Below, piece after piece: positions 17,550 to 26,063 of a stretch of DNA of 64,000 nucleotides. A program made the position numbers and the translations under genes. The notes under the pieces are model-generated. The model saw only the letters and a program-made list of their open reading frames with translations. It did not search any database and was not told the origin of the DNA. Position 1 is the stretch's first letter. Every line of letters begins with the position of its first letter. Source of the stretch: Massilia forsythiae (GTDB taxonomy: Bacteria; Pseudomonadota; Gammaproteobacteria; Burkholderiales; Burkholderiaceae_D); NCBI RefSeq assembly GCF_012849555.1, contig NZ_CP051685.1:4650001-4714000 (forward strand), given 5' to 3'.

Positions 17550-18857
17550 ATGACGAAGTCGAGTGCGCAGTTGATCGACCAAGGCCTGCTGGCCGACCAC
17601 AACGACAAGCTGGCCGCCCGCGTCCAGGCCGATTACGACGCGTTGGGCAGCATGCTGGCGCGCCGCGGCCAGGACATCGAGCGCCTGACCACGTTGGCGC
17701 AAGGCTTCGCCGTGGCGGTGCCGAGCTGGGGCGCCGGCACCGGCGGCACCCGCTTCGCGCGCTTCGCCGGCCGCGGCGAGCCGCGCAACGTGTTCGAAAA
17801 GCTCGAGGACTGCGGCGTGATCCACCAGCTGACGCAAGCCACGCCGGCGGTGTCGCTGCACTTCCCGTGGGACAAGGTCGGCGATGCGCGGGAACTGCGC
17901 CAGGCCGGAGAAGCGCTGGGCCTGGGCTTCGACGCCGTCAACTCGAACACCTTTTCGGACGCCGTCGGCCAGGAACACAGCTACAAGTTCGGCAGCCTGA
18001 CCGCCAACAGCGCCGCCGCGCGCGAGCAGGCCATCGCCCACAACATCGAATGCATCGAACTGGGCCGCGCCATCGGCTCCAAGGCACTGACCGTGTGGGT
18101 CGGCGACGGCGCCAACTTCCCCGGCCAGCACAACCTGCGCGGCGCGCTGGAGCGCTACCTGGACAGCATGCGCGCCATCTACGCGGCGCTGCCGGACGAC
18201 TGGAACGTCTTCATCGAGCACAAGCTGTTCGAGCCGGCGTTCTACGCCACCACCATCGCCGACTGGGGCACCAGCTTCGCCTGCGCCACCGAGCTCGGAC
18301 CGAAGGCCAAGTGCCTGGTCGACCTGGGCCACCATGCGCCCAACACCAACATCGAGATGATCGTGGCGCGCCTGGCGCAGTTCGGTAAACTCGGCGGTTT
18401 CCACTTCAACGACAGCAAGTACGGCGACGACGACCTGGATTCCGGCTCGATCAACCCGTTCCAGCTGTTCCTGGTCTTCAACGAGCTGGCCGACGCCGCC
18501 GAACGCGACGGCGCCGCCTTCAAGCCGAGCTACATGCTGGACCAGTCGCACAACGTGACCGACCCGATCGAGAGCCTGATGAGCAGCGCGGTCGAAGTGC
18601 AGCGTGCCTACATCCAGTCGGCGCTGGTCGACCGCGCCGCGCTGGCCGGCCACCAGCAGGGCAACGACGCGCTGCAGGCGGCGCAGACCCTGAAGGCCGC
18701 GTTCCGCACCGACGTGGGTCCGATCCTGGCGATGGCGCGCATCCGTTCCGGCGGCGCCGCCGACCCGGTGGCGGCGTATCGCGCCAGCGGCTACCGCGAC
18801 CGCGCGGCGAGCGCGCGCCCGGCCAGGGCGGGGGCGAGCAGCAGCGGGATTGTTTGA
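17550..18857 (+). CDS. rhaI: L-rhamnose isomerase (catabolic, RhaI type)
   Basis: This 435-residue TIM-barrel isomerase converts L-rhamnose to L-rhamnulose in the cytoplasm. Signature segments include WVGDGANFPGQHNLRGAL, NVFIEHKLFEPAFYATTIAD, LVDLGHHAPNTNIEMIVARL and GGFHFNDSKYGDDDLDSG. These hold the metal-binding Glu, Asp and His residues of the family. The ATG at 17550 has GAGGAGACAAGGA upstream; a longer frame from 17466 lacks support. It follows rhaD on the same strand and is separated from the GH106 gene by a REP-like pair. Confidence 0.93.
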   Translation: MTKSSAQLIDQGLLADHNDKLAARVQADYDALGSMLARRGQDIERLTTLAQGFAVAVPSWGAGTGGTRFARFAGRGEPRNVFEKLEDCGVIHQLTQATPAVSLHFPWDKVGDARELRQAGEALGLGFDAVNSNTFSDAVGQEHSYKFGSLTANSAAAREQAIAHNIECIELGRAIGSKALTVWVGDGANFPGQHNLRGALERYLDSMRAIYAALPDDWNVFIEHKLFEPAFYATTIADWGTSFACATELGPKAKCLVDLGHHAPNTNIEMIVARLAQFGKLGGFHFNDSKYGDDDLDSGSINPFQLFLVFNELADAAERDGAAFKPSYMLDQSHNVTDPIESLMSSAVEVQRAYIQSALVDRAALAGHQQGNDALQAAQTLKAAFRTDVGPILAMARIRSGGAADPVAAYRASGYRDRAASARPARAGASSSGIV

Positions 18858-18897
18858 TGCGCCGCCTGGCTATCAAATAATTTGTCGACCCCAAGAC

Positions 18898-19063
18898 CGT
18901 CGTCCCCGCGTAGGCGGGGACCCATGCCGAGCTGGCTGAAACGCAGGTGCGCGAACAGTGTCTGGCGCTACCGGAACCATCGTCTCTTGTCGATGCTTTA
19001 GCGCGAATCCAAGTTTGTATAAGTGGTAGCTCAGCATGGGTTCCCGCCTGCGCGGGAACGACG
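18898..19063. repeat. REP-like inverted pair between rhaI and GH106
   Basis: A unit at 18898-18925 (CGTCGTCCCCGCG...CCCAT) is opposed by an inverted unit at 19036-19063 (ATGGGTTCCCGCCTGCGCGG...). The 110-base spacer has no gene. It is the same family as the pairs at 12741, 23526 and 42106. Confidence 0.75.
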
Positions 19064-19109
19064 TGGTCGCACATCCGACATCTGCCTGTCCACCAGGAGA
19101 ACCTCCTAC

Positions 19110-21884
19110 ATGACCCCGCGCCCCCCGCGCCAGCCGCTCGCCGCCCGTGCCGTCCCCTGCGCGCTGGCCGCAGCGCTGCTGTGCCTCTCGCTCGCCCACG
19201 CCGCCGACCCGGCCGCATCCGCATCCGGCCCCACCGTTTCCCATACCCTGTCCGAAGTCGCCGCCCACCTGGCCGTGCCGCCCGACGACGCCAAGCCCAT
19301 GATGCGCTGGTGGTGGTTCGGCCCTGCCGTCGCCAAGCCCGAATTACAGCGCGAGATCGCCGCGATGAAGGCCGGCGGCTTCGGCGGCTTCGAGATCCAG
19401 CCGGTGTACCCGATGGAACTCGACGATCCGGCGCGCGGCATCCGGAACGTGCCCTACCTGTCGCCGGAGTTCCTCGATGCGCTGGGCTTCGCCAACCGCA
19501 CCGGCCGCGCCAACGGCCTGCGCGTCGACATGACGCTGGCCAGCGGCTGGCCCTACGGCGGCCCGCACATCGGCGTCACGCAGGCCGCGGCGCGCCTGCG
19601 CATGGCGAGCGTGGCGCTGCCGGCGGGCAGCAGCGCCTTTGCGCCGCCGCTGTTGATGAGCGGCGAAAAGCTGGTCGCCACCTTCGTCGGCGACGGCAGC
19701 GACGCGCGCGGCCTCGACACCACCAAGTTGAAGCCGGCCGCGCCGGCGGCTGCGCGCAACGGACGCGGCGCCATCGCCGCGGCGCCGCGCGACCGGGTGC
19801 TGGTGTTCTACATCGCCAGCCGCACCGGCCAGCAGGTCAAGCGCGCCGCACTCGGCGCCGAAGGCTTCGTGATGGACCACCTGAACCGCGGCGTGGTCGA
19901 GCACCACCTGCGCACGGTCGCCGAGCCGCTGCTGAAAGCCTTCGGCGACCAGCCGCCGTACGCCGTGTTCTCGGACAGCCTGGAGGTCTACCAGACCGAC
20001 TGGACCGACGACTTCCTCGACGAATTCAGGAAGCGCCGGGGCTACGACCTGACGCCTTACCTGCCCGTCATCTTCAGCGGCCAGGGTCCGGACGCCGGCG
20101 GCGCGCGCCACGACTGGGCGCTGACCCAGACCGAGCTGGTGAACGAGCGCTACCTGACCCCGGTCGACGACTGGGCGAAAGCGCACGGCACGCGCTTCCG
20201 CTCGCAGACCTACGGCGAGCCGGCGGTGTCGATGTCGAGCAACCGCCTGGTGGCGCTGCCGGAAGGAGAGGGGCCGCAATTCCGCGAATTCTCGTTCACG
20301 CGCCTGGCCACCTCGGCCGGCCACCTGTACGGGCGTCCGGTGATCTCGGCCGAGAGCTGGACCTGGCTGCATTCGCCCGCCTTCAGCGCCACCCCGCTGG
20401 ACATGAAGGCCGAGGCCGACCGCATGCTGCTGCAGGGCGTCAACCTGTTCGTCGGCCACGGCTGGCCCTACACGCCGCCGGGCGCGGTGGAGCCGGGCTA
20501 TTCCTTCTACGCGGCGGCCGTGTTCAACGACCACAACCCGTGGTGGAACGTGATGCCGGACGTGACCGGCTACCTGGCGCGCATGAGCTACCTGATGCGC
20601 CAGGGCGAGCCGGCCAACGAGGTCGCCGTGTTCCTGCCGAACGACGACGTGTATGCGGCGCTGGTGCCGGGCAAGGTGTCGCTGTCGGCCGAGATGCACC
20701 GGCACGTCACGCCGGAACTCACGGCGCAGATCCTCGACGCCGGCCAGAACCTCGATTACGTCGATGCCGAATCGGTGCTGGCGCTGGGTGTCAAGCACCC
20801 GGTGCTGGTGCTGCCGCACGTGACGCGGCTGGCGCCGGAAGTGCTGGCGAAGTTGCAGGACTACGTGCGCGGCGGCGGCCGCATCGTCGCGGTGGGTACC
20901 AAGCCGTCGCTGGCGCCGGGGCTGCGCGATGCCGCCCAGGTAGGCAAGCGGGTGGCCGCCGCCGCCGGGGCGCTGTTCGCCTCGAAGAACGTGCAGCTGG
21001 TCGCGGACGACGGCGCCGTCGGTGCGGCGTTGCGTAAGGTGCTGGCGCCCGACCTGCAGCTGTCCAACGACGCGGCCGACATCGGCTTCGTGCGCCGCAA
21101 GCTGAAGGATGCCGACATCTATTTTGTCGCCAACACCGGCAACCGGCCACTCAAGGCCAGCGCCGGCTTCCGCAGCAAGCGCGCCGTGGCGAGCTGGATC
21201 GATCCGGACAGCGGCAAGGTGACGCAGGCGGACAACGCCCCGGTGCTCGACCTGGCGCCGTACGAGTCGCGCGTGATCGTGTTCAGCGATGCGCCGCTGC
21301 CTGCCACCGCGCCGGCGCCGCGCCTGGCGCCGGCCCGGCTGGTGGCCGACCTCGGACGCGACTGGACGCTCGCCTTCCCGGACGGCGCCAAACCGGCGGC
21401 GGTGCAACAGCTGCATTCCTGGACCGACGACGCCGCGACGCGCTATTTTTCCGGCGAAGCGGTGTACACCAGGGAAGTCACGCTGGATGCCGCCCAGCTG
21501 CAGGGCCAGCGCCTGGTGCTCGACTTCGGCCAGGGCACGCCGCTGGCCAGCACGCCCAAGGTCCCGGCCGGCATGCGCGCCATGCTGGACAGCCCGGTGC
21601 GCGAGGCGGCGCAGGTAATCGTCAACGGACGGCGCGCCGGCGCCGTCTGGCGTCCGCCGTACGCGGTCGACGTCACGCCCTACCTGGCGCCGGGACGCAA
21701 CCGCATCGAGGTGCGGGTGGCCAACCTCGGCCTGAACGCGCTGGCCGGCCATGCGCTGCCCGACTACCGCCTGCTGTCGGCGCGCTACGGCGAACGCTTC
21801 AAGCCGCAGGACACGCAACTGATCGCCCCGCAGCCGTCCGGCATGCTGGGACCGGTCAGGCTGATGGGGGAGAAACGCCTGTGA
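19110..21884 (+). CDS. GH106-type alpha-L-rhamnosidase
   Basis: This 924-residue exported glycoside hydrolase has a Sec signal peptide ending at about residue 30 (ALLCLSLAHAADPA). The mature N-terminus carries the GH106 hallmark MMRWWWFGPAVAKPELQREI and GGFGGFEIQPVYPM. Middle segments such as FSDSLEVYQTDWTDDFLDEF and VISAESWTWLHS match the catalytic barrel with acidic residues. The last 200 residues form a beta-sandwich (VDVTPYLAPGRNRIEVRVAN). It would remove non-reducing-end rhamnose from rhamnogalacturonan fragments in the periplasm or outside. The ATG at 19110 has AGGAGA ten bases upstream. GH105 and rhaM follow closely. Confidence 0.88.
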   Translation: MTPRPPRQPLAARAVPCALAAALLCLSLAHAADPAASASGPTVSHTLSEVAAHLAVPPDDAKPMMRWWWFGPAVAKPELQREIAAMKAGGFGGFEIQPVYPMELDDPARGIRNVPYLSPEFLDALGFANRTGRANGLRVDMTLASGWPYGGPHIGVTQAAARLRMASVALPAGSSAFAPPLLMSGEKLVATFVGDGSDARGLDTTKLKPAAPAAARNGRGAIAAAPRDRVLVFYIASRTGQQVKRAALGAEGFVMDHLNRGVVEHHLRTVAEPLLKAFGDQPPYAVFSDSLEVYQTDWTDDFLDEFRKRRGYDLTPYLPVIFSGQGPDAGGARHDWALTQTELVNERYLTPVDDWAKAHGTRFRSQTYGEPAVSMSSNRLVALPEGEGPQFREFSFTRLATSAGHLYGRPVISAESWTWLHSPAFSATPLDMKAEADRMLLQGVNLFVGHGWPYTPPGAVEPGYSFYAAAVFNDHNPWWNVMPDVTGYLARMSYLMRQGEPANEVAVFLPNDDVYAALVPGKVSLSAEMHRHVTPELTAQILDAGQNLDYVDAESVLALGVKHPVLVLPHVTRLAPEVLAKLQDYVRGGGRIVAVGTKPSLAPGLRDAAQVGKRVAAAAGALFASKNVQLVADDGAVGAALRKVLAPDLQLSNDAADIGFVRRKLKDADIYFVANTGNRPLKASAGFRSKRAVASWIDPDSGKVTQADNAPVLDLAPYESRVIVFSDAPLPATAPAPRLAPARLVADLGRDWTLAFPDGAKPAAVQQLHSWTDDAATRYFSGEAVYTREVTLDAAQLQGQRLVLDFGQGTPLASTPKVPAGMRAMLDSPVREAAQVIVNGRRAGAVWRPPYAVDVTPYLAPGRNRIEVRVANLGLNALAGHALPDYRLLSARYGERFKPQDTQLIAPQPSGMLGPVRLMGEKRL

Positions 21885-21921
21885 ACACCGGCATGCACAT
21901 TATCGAAGAAGGGGACATCGC

Positions 21922-23121
21922 ATGAAGCACATGATCGCACTGGCGGCCATCGCGGCCGCCGCCTGCGCGCCGCACGGCGCGGCGACCGCGCAGAACTACC
22001 CGCTGCCGACGCCGGCCCAGCAAGCCATCGTCGACAAGGACACCAGCCGCCACTTCGGCGACGCCCCGGCCGCCGCCGGCCCCTACGCCACCGACCTGTC
22101 GCCGGCGCTGGAGCCGGCCGCCATCGACAAGGCGCTGCGCAAGGTGGCCGACTGGCAGCTGGCGCGCTCGCAGCCGCACTGGGACCGCATCTGGACCTCG
22201 AGCGTGATGTACGTCGGCTTCCTGGCCGCCTCGAACGCCACCGGCGACCCGAAGTACCGCAACGCCATGCTGGACATGGCGCGCCACTTCGATTTCCAGC
22301 TGCGTTCGCGCCTGCCGAACGCCGACGACCTGTCGATCGGCCAGGTCTACCTCGACCTGTACCGGCAGGACCGGCAGGCGTCGATGCTGAACCTGACCAA
22401 GCAGGAGATGGACGACCTGCTGCCGCTGGCCACGCTCAAGCCGGGCGACGCGCGCATCCCCTGGTGGTGGTGCGACGCGCTGTTCATGGCGCCGCCGGTG
22501 TGGGTCAAGCTGTACAAGATCACCGGCGAGCGCAAGTACCTCGACTATGTTCACCTGAACTGGAAGCGCACGTCGGACCTCCTGTACGACAGGGAAGAGC
22601 ACCTGTACGCGCGCGACGCCGGCTACAAGGACAAGCGCGAGGCCAACGGCAAGAAGGTGTTCTGGTCGCGCGGCGAGGGCTGGGTGATGGGTGGCCTGGC
22701 GCTGATCCTGGACGACATCCCGGCGGACGACCCGCAGCGCGGCTTCTACGTGCAGCAGTTGCGTGAGATGGCGGAAAAGATCGCGAGCATCCAGGGCGCG
22801 GACGGCCTGTGGCACGCCGGCCTGCTCGACCCGGCCAGCTACCCGCTGCCGGAAATCTCGGGCTCGTCGTTGTTCGTGTACGCGATGGCCTACGGCGTCA
22901 ACCGCGGCATCCTGGACGCGAGCAAGTACCGGCCGGTGATCGCCAAGGCCTGGGCCGGCATGCTGAGGAACGTGTACGCCGACGGCCGCCTGGGCAACAT
23001 CCAGCAGACCGGCGCCGAGCCGGCGTTCTACCGGCCGACGTCCAGCTTCAACTACGGCGTCGGCGCCTTCATGCTGGCGGCGTCCGAACTCAAGGCCATG
23101 GCCGCGGGGGGCAAGCGATGA
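21922..23121 (+). CDS. GH105 unsaturated rhamnogalacturonyl hydrolase
   Basis: This 399-residue secreted (alpha/alpha)6-barrel enzyme has a signal peptide ending GAATAQN. Family motifs are SVMYVGFLA, the catalytic Asp region RIPWWWCDALFMAPPVWVKL, and FWSRGEGWVMGGLALILDD. It hydrolyses the unsaturated galacturonyl residue left by rhamnogalacturonan lyases (PL11, PL26 here), exposing rhamnose for GH106. It lies 37 bases after GH106 and overlaps rhaM by four bases (ATGA), tying polymer degradation to rhamnose catabolism. A second, divergent GH105 lies at 39292-40734. Confidence 0.92.
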   Translation: MKHMIALAAIAAAACAPHGAATAQNYPLPTPAQQAIVDKDTSRHFGDAPAAAGPYATDLSPALEPAAIDKALRKVADWQLARSQPHWDRIWTSSVMYVGFLAASNATGDPKYRNAMLDMARHFDFQLRSRLPNADDLSIGQVYLDLYRQDRQASMLNLTKQEMDDLLPLATLKPGDARIPWWWCDALFMAPPVWVKLYKITGERKYLDYVHLNWKRTSDLLYDREEHLYARDAGYKDKREANGKKVFWSRGEGWVMGGLALILDDIPADDPQRGFYVQQLREMAEKIASIQGADGLWHAGLLDPASYPLPEISGSSLFVYAMAYGVNRGILDASKYRPVIAKAWAGMLRNVYADGRLGNIQQTGAEPAFYRPTSSFNYGVGAFMLAASELKAMAAGGKR

Positions 23122-23492
23122 AGGATCCACAGGATGTGACGCGGGAAGCGTGGCCGGCGGCGCCGGTCGGTACACCGGCGCGCACGCGCGCGTTCCGCAT
23201 GAAGCTCAAGCCGGGTAGCGTCGACGAGTACCGGCGCCGCCACGACGAACTCTGGCCCGAACTGGAAGAAGCGCTGCTGGATGCCGGCATCTACGATTAT
23301 TCGATCTTCCTGGACGAGGAAACCCTGCATCTGTTCGCGGTGCTGAAGCTGCGCCCCGGCGAGACCAGCGCCGCGCTGCCGCAGTTGCCGGTGATGCGGC
23401 GCTGGTGGGACTACATGGCCGAGCTGATGGAGGTGGAGCCGGGCAACCGGCCGAAGGAGTGGGCCTTGACGCCGATGTTCCATTTGCCGTGA
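23118..23492 (+). CDS. rhaM: L-rhamnose mutarotase
   Basis: This 124-residue cytoplasmic enzyme of the RhaM/RhaU family interconverts alpha and beta L-rhamnose. Conserved parts are RMKLKPGSVDEYRRRHDELW, IYDYSIFLDEETLHLFAVL and MRRWWDYMAELME. The first ~20 residues are an unusual extension before TRAFRMKL; an internal start is possible, but the ATGA overlap with GH105 supports 23118. In Rhizobium the gene (rhaU) sits inside the transporter operon; here it has moved to the hydrolase operon. Confidence 0.9.
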   Translation: MKDPQDVTREAWPAAPVGTPARTRAFRMKLKPGSVDEYRRRHDELWPELEEALLDAGIYDYSIFLDEETLHLFAVLKLRPGETSAALPQLPVMRRWWDYMAELMEVEPGNRPKEWALTPMFHLP

Positions 23493-23596
23493 ACGATCCT
23501 GCGGTTCCCATTCCGCCGCCCGAACCGTCGTCCCCGCGGAGGTGAACTGCCCTAAGGAAGTTGGACAGGAAAACCGTTCAACTTTCGAAGGATCAG

Positions 23597-24112
23597 ATGT
23601 TCAAGTATCTAGACGAATTCAAGCACAAGGTAGTGCTGGAGTACTTCAGCGGTACCATGGGTTTCCGCCGTTTGTCGGCGCATCACGAGGTAAATATTGG
23701 ATCGGTCAAACGATGGGTAGCGGCTTATCGTTTGCATGGGATGGAAGGAATCAGCCGCAAGGTAACGCGCTATGATGCCCAGTTTAAGCTGTCGGCACTA
23801 CAGTACATGTGGGACAATGGATTGTCGATGAAACAGACGGCAGCCATCTTCAATGTTCGCAACCCGACCAGTATTGGGATATGGGAGAGCCGCTATAGCA
23901 GCGGTGGCTTGGAGGCATTGGCCAAGCCGCACAATCACGCTCGCCAAATGAAAGCACCTACGAAAAAACCTGCCGCCAAACCTGATGCCGAACGTACGCT
24001 TGATGAGGTGCTCAAGGAAAACGAGTACTTGCGTATGGAGGTAGAGGTTCTAAAAAAGCTGCAAGCCTTAGCTCAAGCACAAAAGCAGCCCGCGCCCAAA
24101 AAGCGCAGGTAG
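23597..24112 (+). CDS. IS3-family OrfA (HTH protein)
   Basis: This is a 171-residue DNA-binding subunit with two helix-turn-helix segments (HHEVNIGSVKRWVAAYRLHG and GLSMKQTAAIFNVRNPTSI) and a C-terminal leucine-zipper-like helix (LDEVLKENEYLRMEVEVLKK). It is the long OrfA of the IS150 group. Near its end, AAAAAAG at 24052-24058 is a programmed -1 slippery site: shifting there enters the orfB frame without a stop and would make the OrfAB transposase. Start ATG 23597 follows GAAGGATCAG. Confidence 0.9.
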   Translation: MFKYLDEFKHKVVLEYFSGTMGFRRLSAHHEVNIGSVKRWVAAYRLHGMEGISRKVTRYDAQFKLSALQYMWDNGLSMKQTAAIFNVRNPTSIGIWESRYSSGGLEALAKPHNHARQMKAPTKKPAAKPDAERTLDEVLKENEYLRMEVEVLKKLQALAQAQKQPAPKKRR

Positions 24113-24951
24113 TGCATGAATTAAGGCAAAAATACCCAATTGTTACCCTGCTCAAGATCGTCAATCTTCCCAAGAGCAATTTTTACTATTGGGACAAGGC
24201 CAGGCAAAGGCCAGATAGACACGAAGGCATCAAACAGCTTATCAAGATGACGTTTGATGCGCACAAAGGGCGTTACGGCTACCGCCGCGTAGCAAGCGCC
24301 TTGGTACAGGCAGGTAAAAAAATTCATGCCAATACCGTCCAACGGCTGATGCAGGCAGAAGGATTGAAGTCGTCACAACGAGTTAAACGATATAAATCGT
24401 ATAAAGGTCAAGTAGGCATAGTCGCGCCAAATGTGCTCAAGCGGGAGTTTACTGCAGGCGAACCTAACCAGAAATGGGTCACTGACGTCACCGAGTTCAA
24501 AGTAGGGCAAGACAAGCTGTACTTCTCACCAATCAAGGATTTGTTTAACGGGGAAATCGTTGCGTATTCATTCGATACACGGCCAGTGTTCACCCTGGTA
24601 ACTTCAATGCTCACGAAGGCACAGCAAAAGCTGGGCATCAATGAAAAACCAATGCTTCATTCGGACCAGGGCTGGCATTACCAGATGACTCAATACCGCA
24701 AGATGCTGAGCGACGCCGGCATGGAGCAAAGCATGTCCAACAAAGGTAACTGCTACGACAACGCGTCCATGGAAAGCTTCTTCGGCATCTTGAAGTCAGA
24801 GTGTTTCCACAATCACAAATTTGCCAGCATCGATGACCTAAAGAAGACCATCGTGGATTACGTGCAGTATTACAATCAAGACCGGATCAGGATCGGCCTT
24901 GGCGGCATGAGTCCTGTTCAATATAGACTAGCACACGCCAAGACCGCATAA
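24112..24951 (+). CDS. IS3-family OrfB (DDE integrase domain)
   Basis: This 279-residue catalytic part has an N-terminal HTH_21-like region (AHKGRYGYRRVASALVQAG) and the rve integrase core with the DDE residues in WVTDVTEF, MLHSDQGWHYQ and NASMESFFGILKSE. The separate GTG start at 24112 overlaps the orfA stop by one base. The main product is expected to be the OrfAB frameshift fusion rather than free OrfB. All three catalytic acids are present, so the element may be active. Confidence 0.92.
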   Translation: MHELRQKYPIVTLLKIVNLPKSNFYYWDKARQRPDRHEGIKQLIKMTFDAHKGRYGYRRVASALVQAGKKIHANTVQRLMQAEGLKSSQRVKRYKSYKGQVGIVAPNVLKREFTAGEPNQKWVTDVTEFKVGQDKLYFSPIKDLFNGEIVAYSFDTRPVFTLVTSMLTKAQQKLGINEKPMLHSDQGWHYQMTQYRKMLSDAGMEQSMSNKGNCYDNASMESFFGILKSECFHNHKFASIDDLKKTIVDYVQYYNQDRIRIGLGGMSPVQYRLAHAKTA

Positions 24952-25118
24952 TCCCCCTGTCCAACTTTCTTAGGTCACTTCAAGGCGGGGACCCATGCTG
25001 AGCAACAGAATTCGGTGCATTAGAAACAACTCGAGTGCTTCAAAAATACCGACTCCGGATAATCAGTATGGGTCCCCGCCTGCGCGGGGACGACGGCGTG
25101 CATGTGGGGGGGGCCGGA

Positions 25119-26030
25119 TCACTTCACCGGATCCAGCAACCCCTTGTCCTTCAACCATTCCTCCGCCCGGCGCGGCCAGTTGGATGCGGTGCCGAGCCCG
25201 GCCCGCATCCCCATCCCGTGCGACCCATGCTCGAACAACACCATCTCCGCCGGCACCCTGGCCCGCGTCAGCGCCTGGTAGAACAAGATGCTGTTCTCGA
25301 CCGGCACCGTGGCGTCTTCCTGGGTATGGACCAGCAGCGTCGGCGGCGTGCGCGCCGTCACCTGCTGCTCGACCGACATCAGCTTCACCGTGGCGGCATC
25401 CGGCCGGGCGCCCAGCAGCGCCTTGCGCGAGCCGGCGTGCACGGCCGGGCCGTCCATCGTGATCACCGGGTACAGCAGCATCAGGAAGTCCGGCCGGGCG
25501 CTGACCGCGTCCAGCTCGGCGCCGGTGCGGCCCAGCGGATGGTCGAACAGGGTGCCGGCGCTGGCCGCCAGGTGGCCGCCGGCGGAGCTGCCCATCACGC
25601 CGATGCGGTCGGCGCGCACGTGCAGCTCGGCCGCGTGCCGCCGCACCATGCGCACCGCGCGCAGCACGTCCTGCAGCGGCGCCGGGTGGCCGAATTCGGC
25701 CATGCGGTACTTCAGCACGAAGCTGGTCACGCCCAGGGTACTCAGCCATGCGGCATACTGCTCTCCTTCGCGCTGGGTCGACAGGCGCACGTAGCCGCCG
25801 CCGGGGCAGATGATGACGGCGGTGCCGTTGGGCCGGTCGACCGCCGGGCCATACACGGTCAGCGTCGGCACGCTCACGTTGGACGTGCGCCCGTCCTCGT
25901 TGCGCTCCGGTCCCAGTCCGGGCCTGGCGCCGGGCACGCCTTCGGGCCACAATGGCATCACGTCCGGTGCGGCAGCCTGGGCCAGCGGAAGGGCGGCTGC
26001 GAACAGCAGGGCGAGGGCAGGTCGTTTCAT
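25119..26030 (-). CDS. Secreted alpha/beta-hydrolase esterase
   Basis: This 303-residue exported esterase has a signal peptide at residues 1-20 (MKRPALALLFAAALPLAQAA). The fold shows the oxyanion segment CPGGGYVRLS, the nucleophile elbow GSSAGG, and the acid/His region HTQEDATVPVEN ... FEHGSHGMGM. This type (BD-FAE or acetylesterase-like) often deacetylates xylan or pectin; in this locus a pectin acetylesterase role is inferred. The start at 26030 has GGAGA six bases upstream. It diverges from the DUF1080 lipoprotein gene, sharing a 33-bp gap. Confidence 0.85.
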   Translation of the reverse strand: MKRPALALLFAAALPLAQAAAPDVMPLWPEGVPGARPGLGPERNEDGRTSNVSVPTLTVYGPAVDRPNGTAVIICPGGGYVRLSTQREGEQYAAWLSTLGVTSFVLKYRMAEFGHPAPLQDVLRAVRMVRRHAAELHVRADRIGVMGSSAGGHLAASAGTLFDHPLGRTGAELDAVSARPDFLMLLYPVITMDGPAVHAGSRKALLGARPDAATVKLMSVEQQVTARTPPTLLVHTQEDATVPVENSILFYQALTRARVPAEMVLFEHGSHGMGMRAGLGTASNWPRRAEEWLKDKGLLDPVK

Positions 26031-26063
26031 GGGTGTCTCCATTTTTTGAACAGGATAAATAGT

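Larger units (their letters stand above)
23543..24982 (+). mobile_element. IS3-family (IS150-group) insertion sequence, intact
   Basis: The element is 1440 bp. Its terminal inverted repeats (23543-23568 and 24957-24982) match at 23 of 26 positions, starting TGAACTG / TGAAGTG. The flanking AGG (23540-23542 and 24983-24985) is a 3-bp target duplication. It holds orfA and orfB with a frameshift signal, both apparently undamaged. It lies in the loop of a REP-like hairpin, which recalls the PU/BIME-targeting of IS1397, another IS150-group element. Confidence 0.92.
23526..25095. repeat. REP-like inverted pair, left unit split by an IS element
   Basis: The left unit begins at 23526 (CGTCGTCCCCGCGGAGG) and resumes at 24986 after the IS (CGGGGACCCAT, to 24996). 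The right inverted unit is intact at 25068-25095. Removing the IS and one AGG copy restores the stem GTCCCCGC-GGAGG-CGGGGAC. Confidence 0.8.

Noticed and set aside
19344..21818. 824-codon open frame antisense to the GH106 gene
   Set aside because: His/Arg/Gln-rich composition typical of a GC-rich antisense shadow; the GH106 frame carries family motifs.
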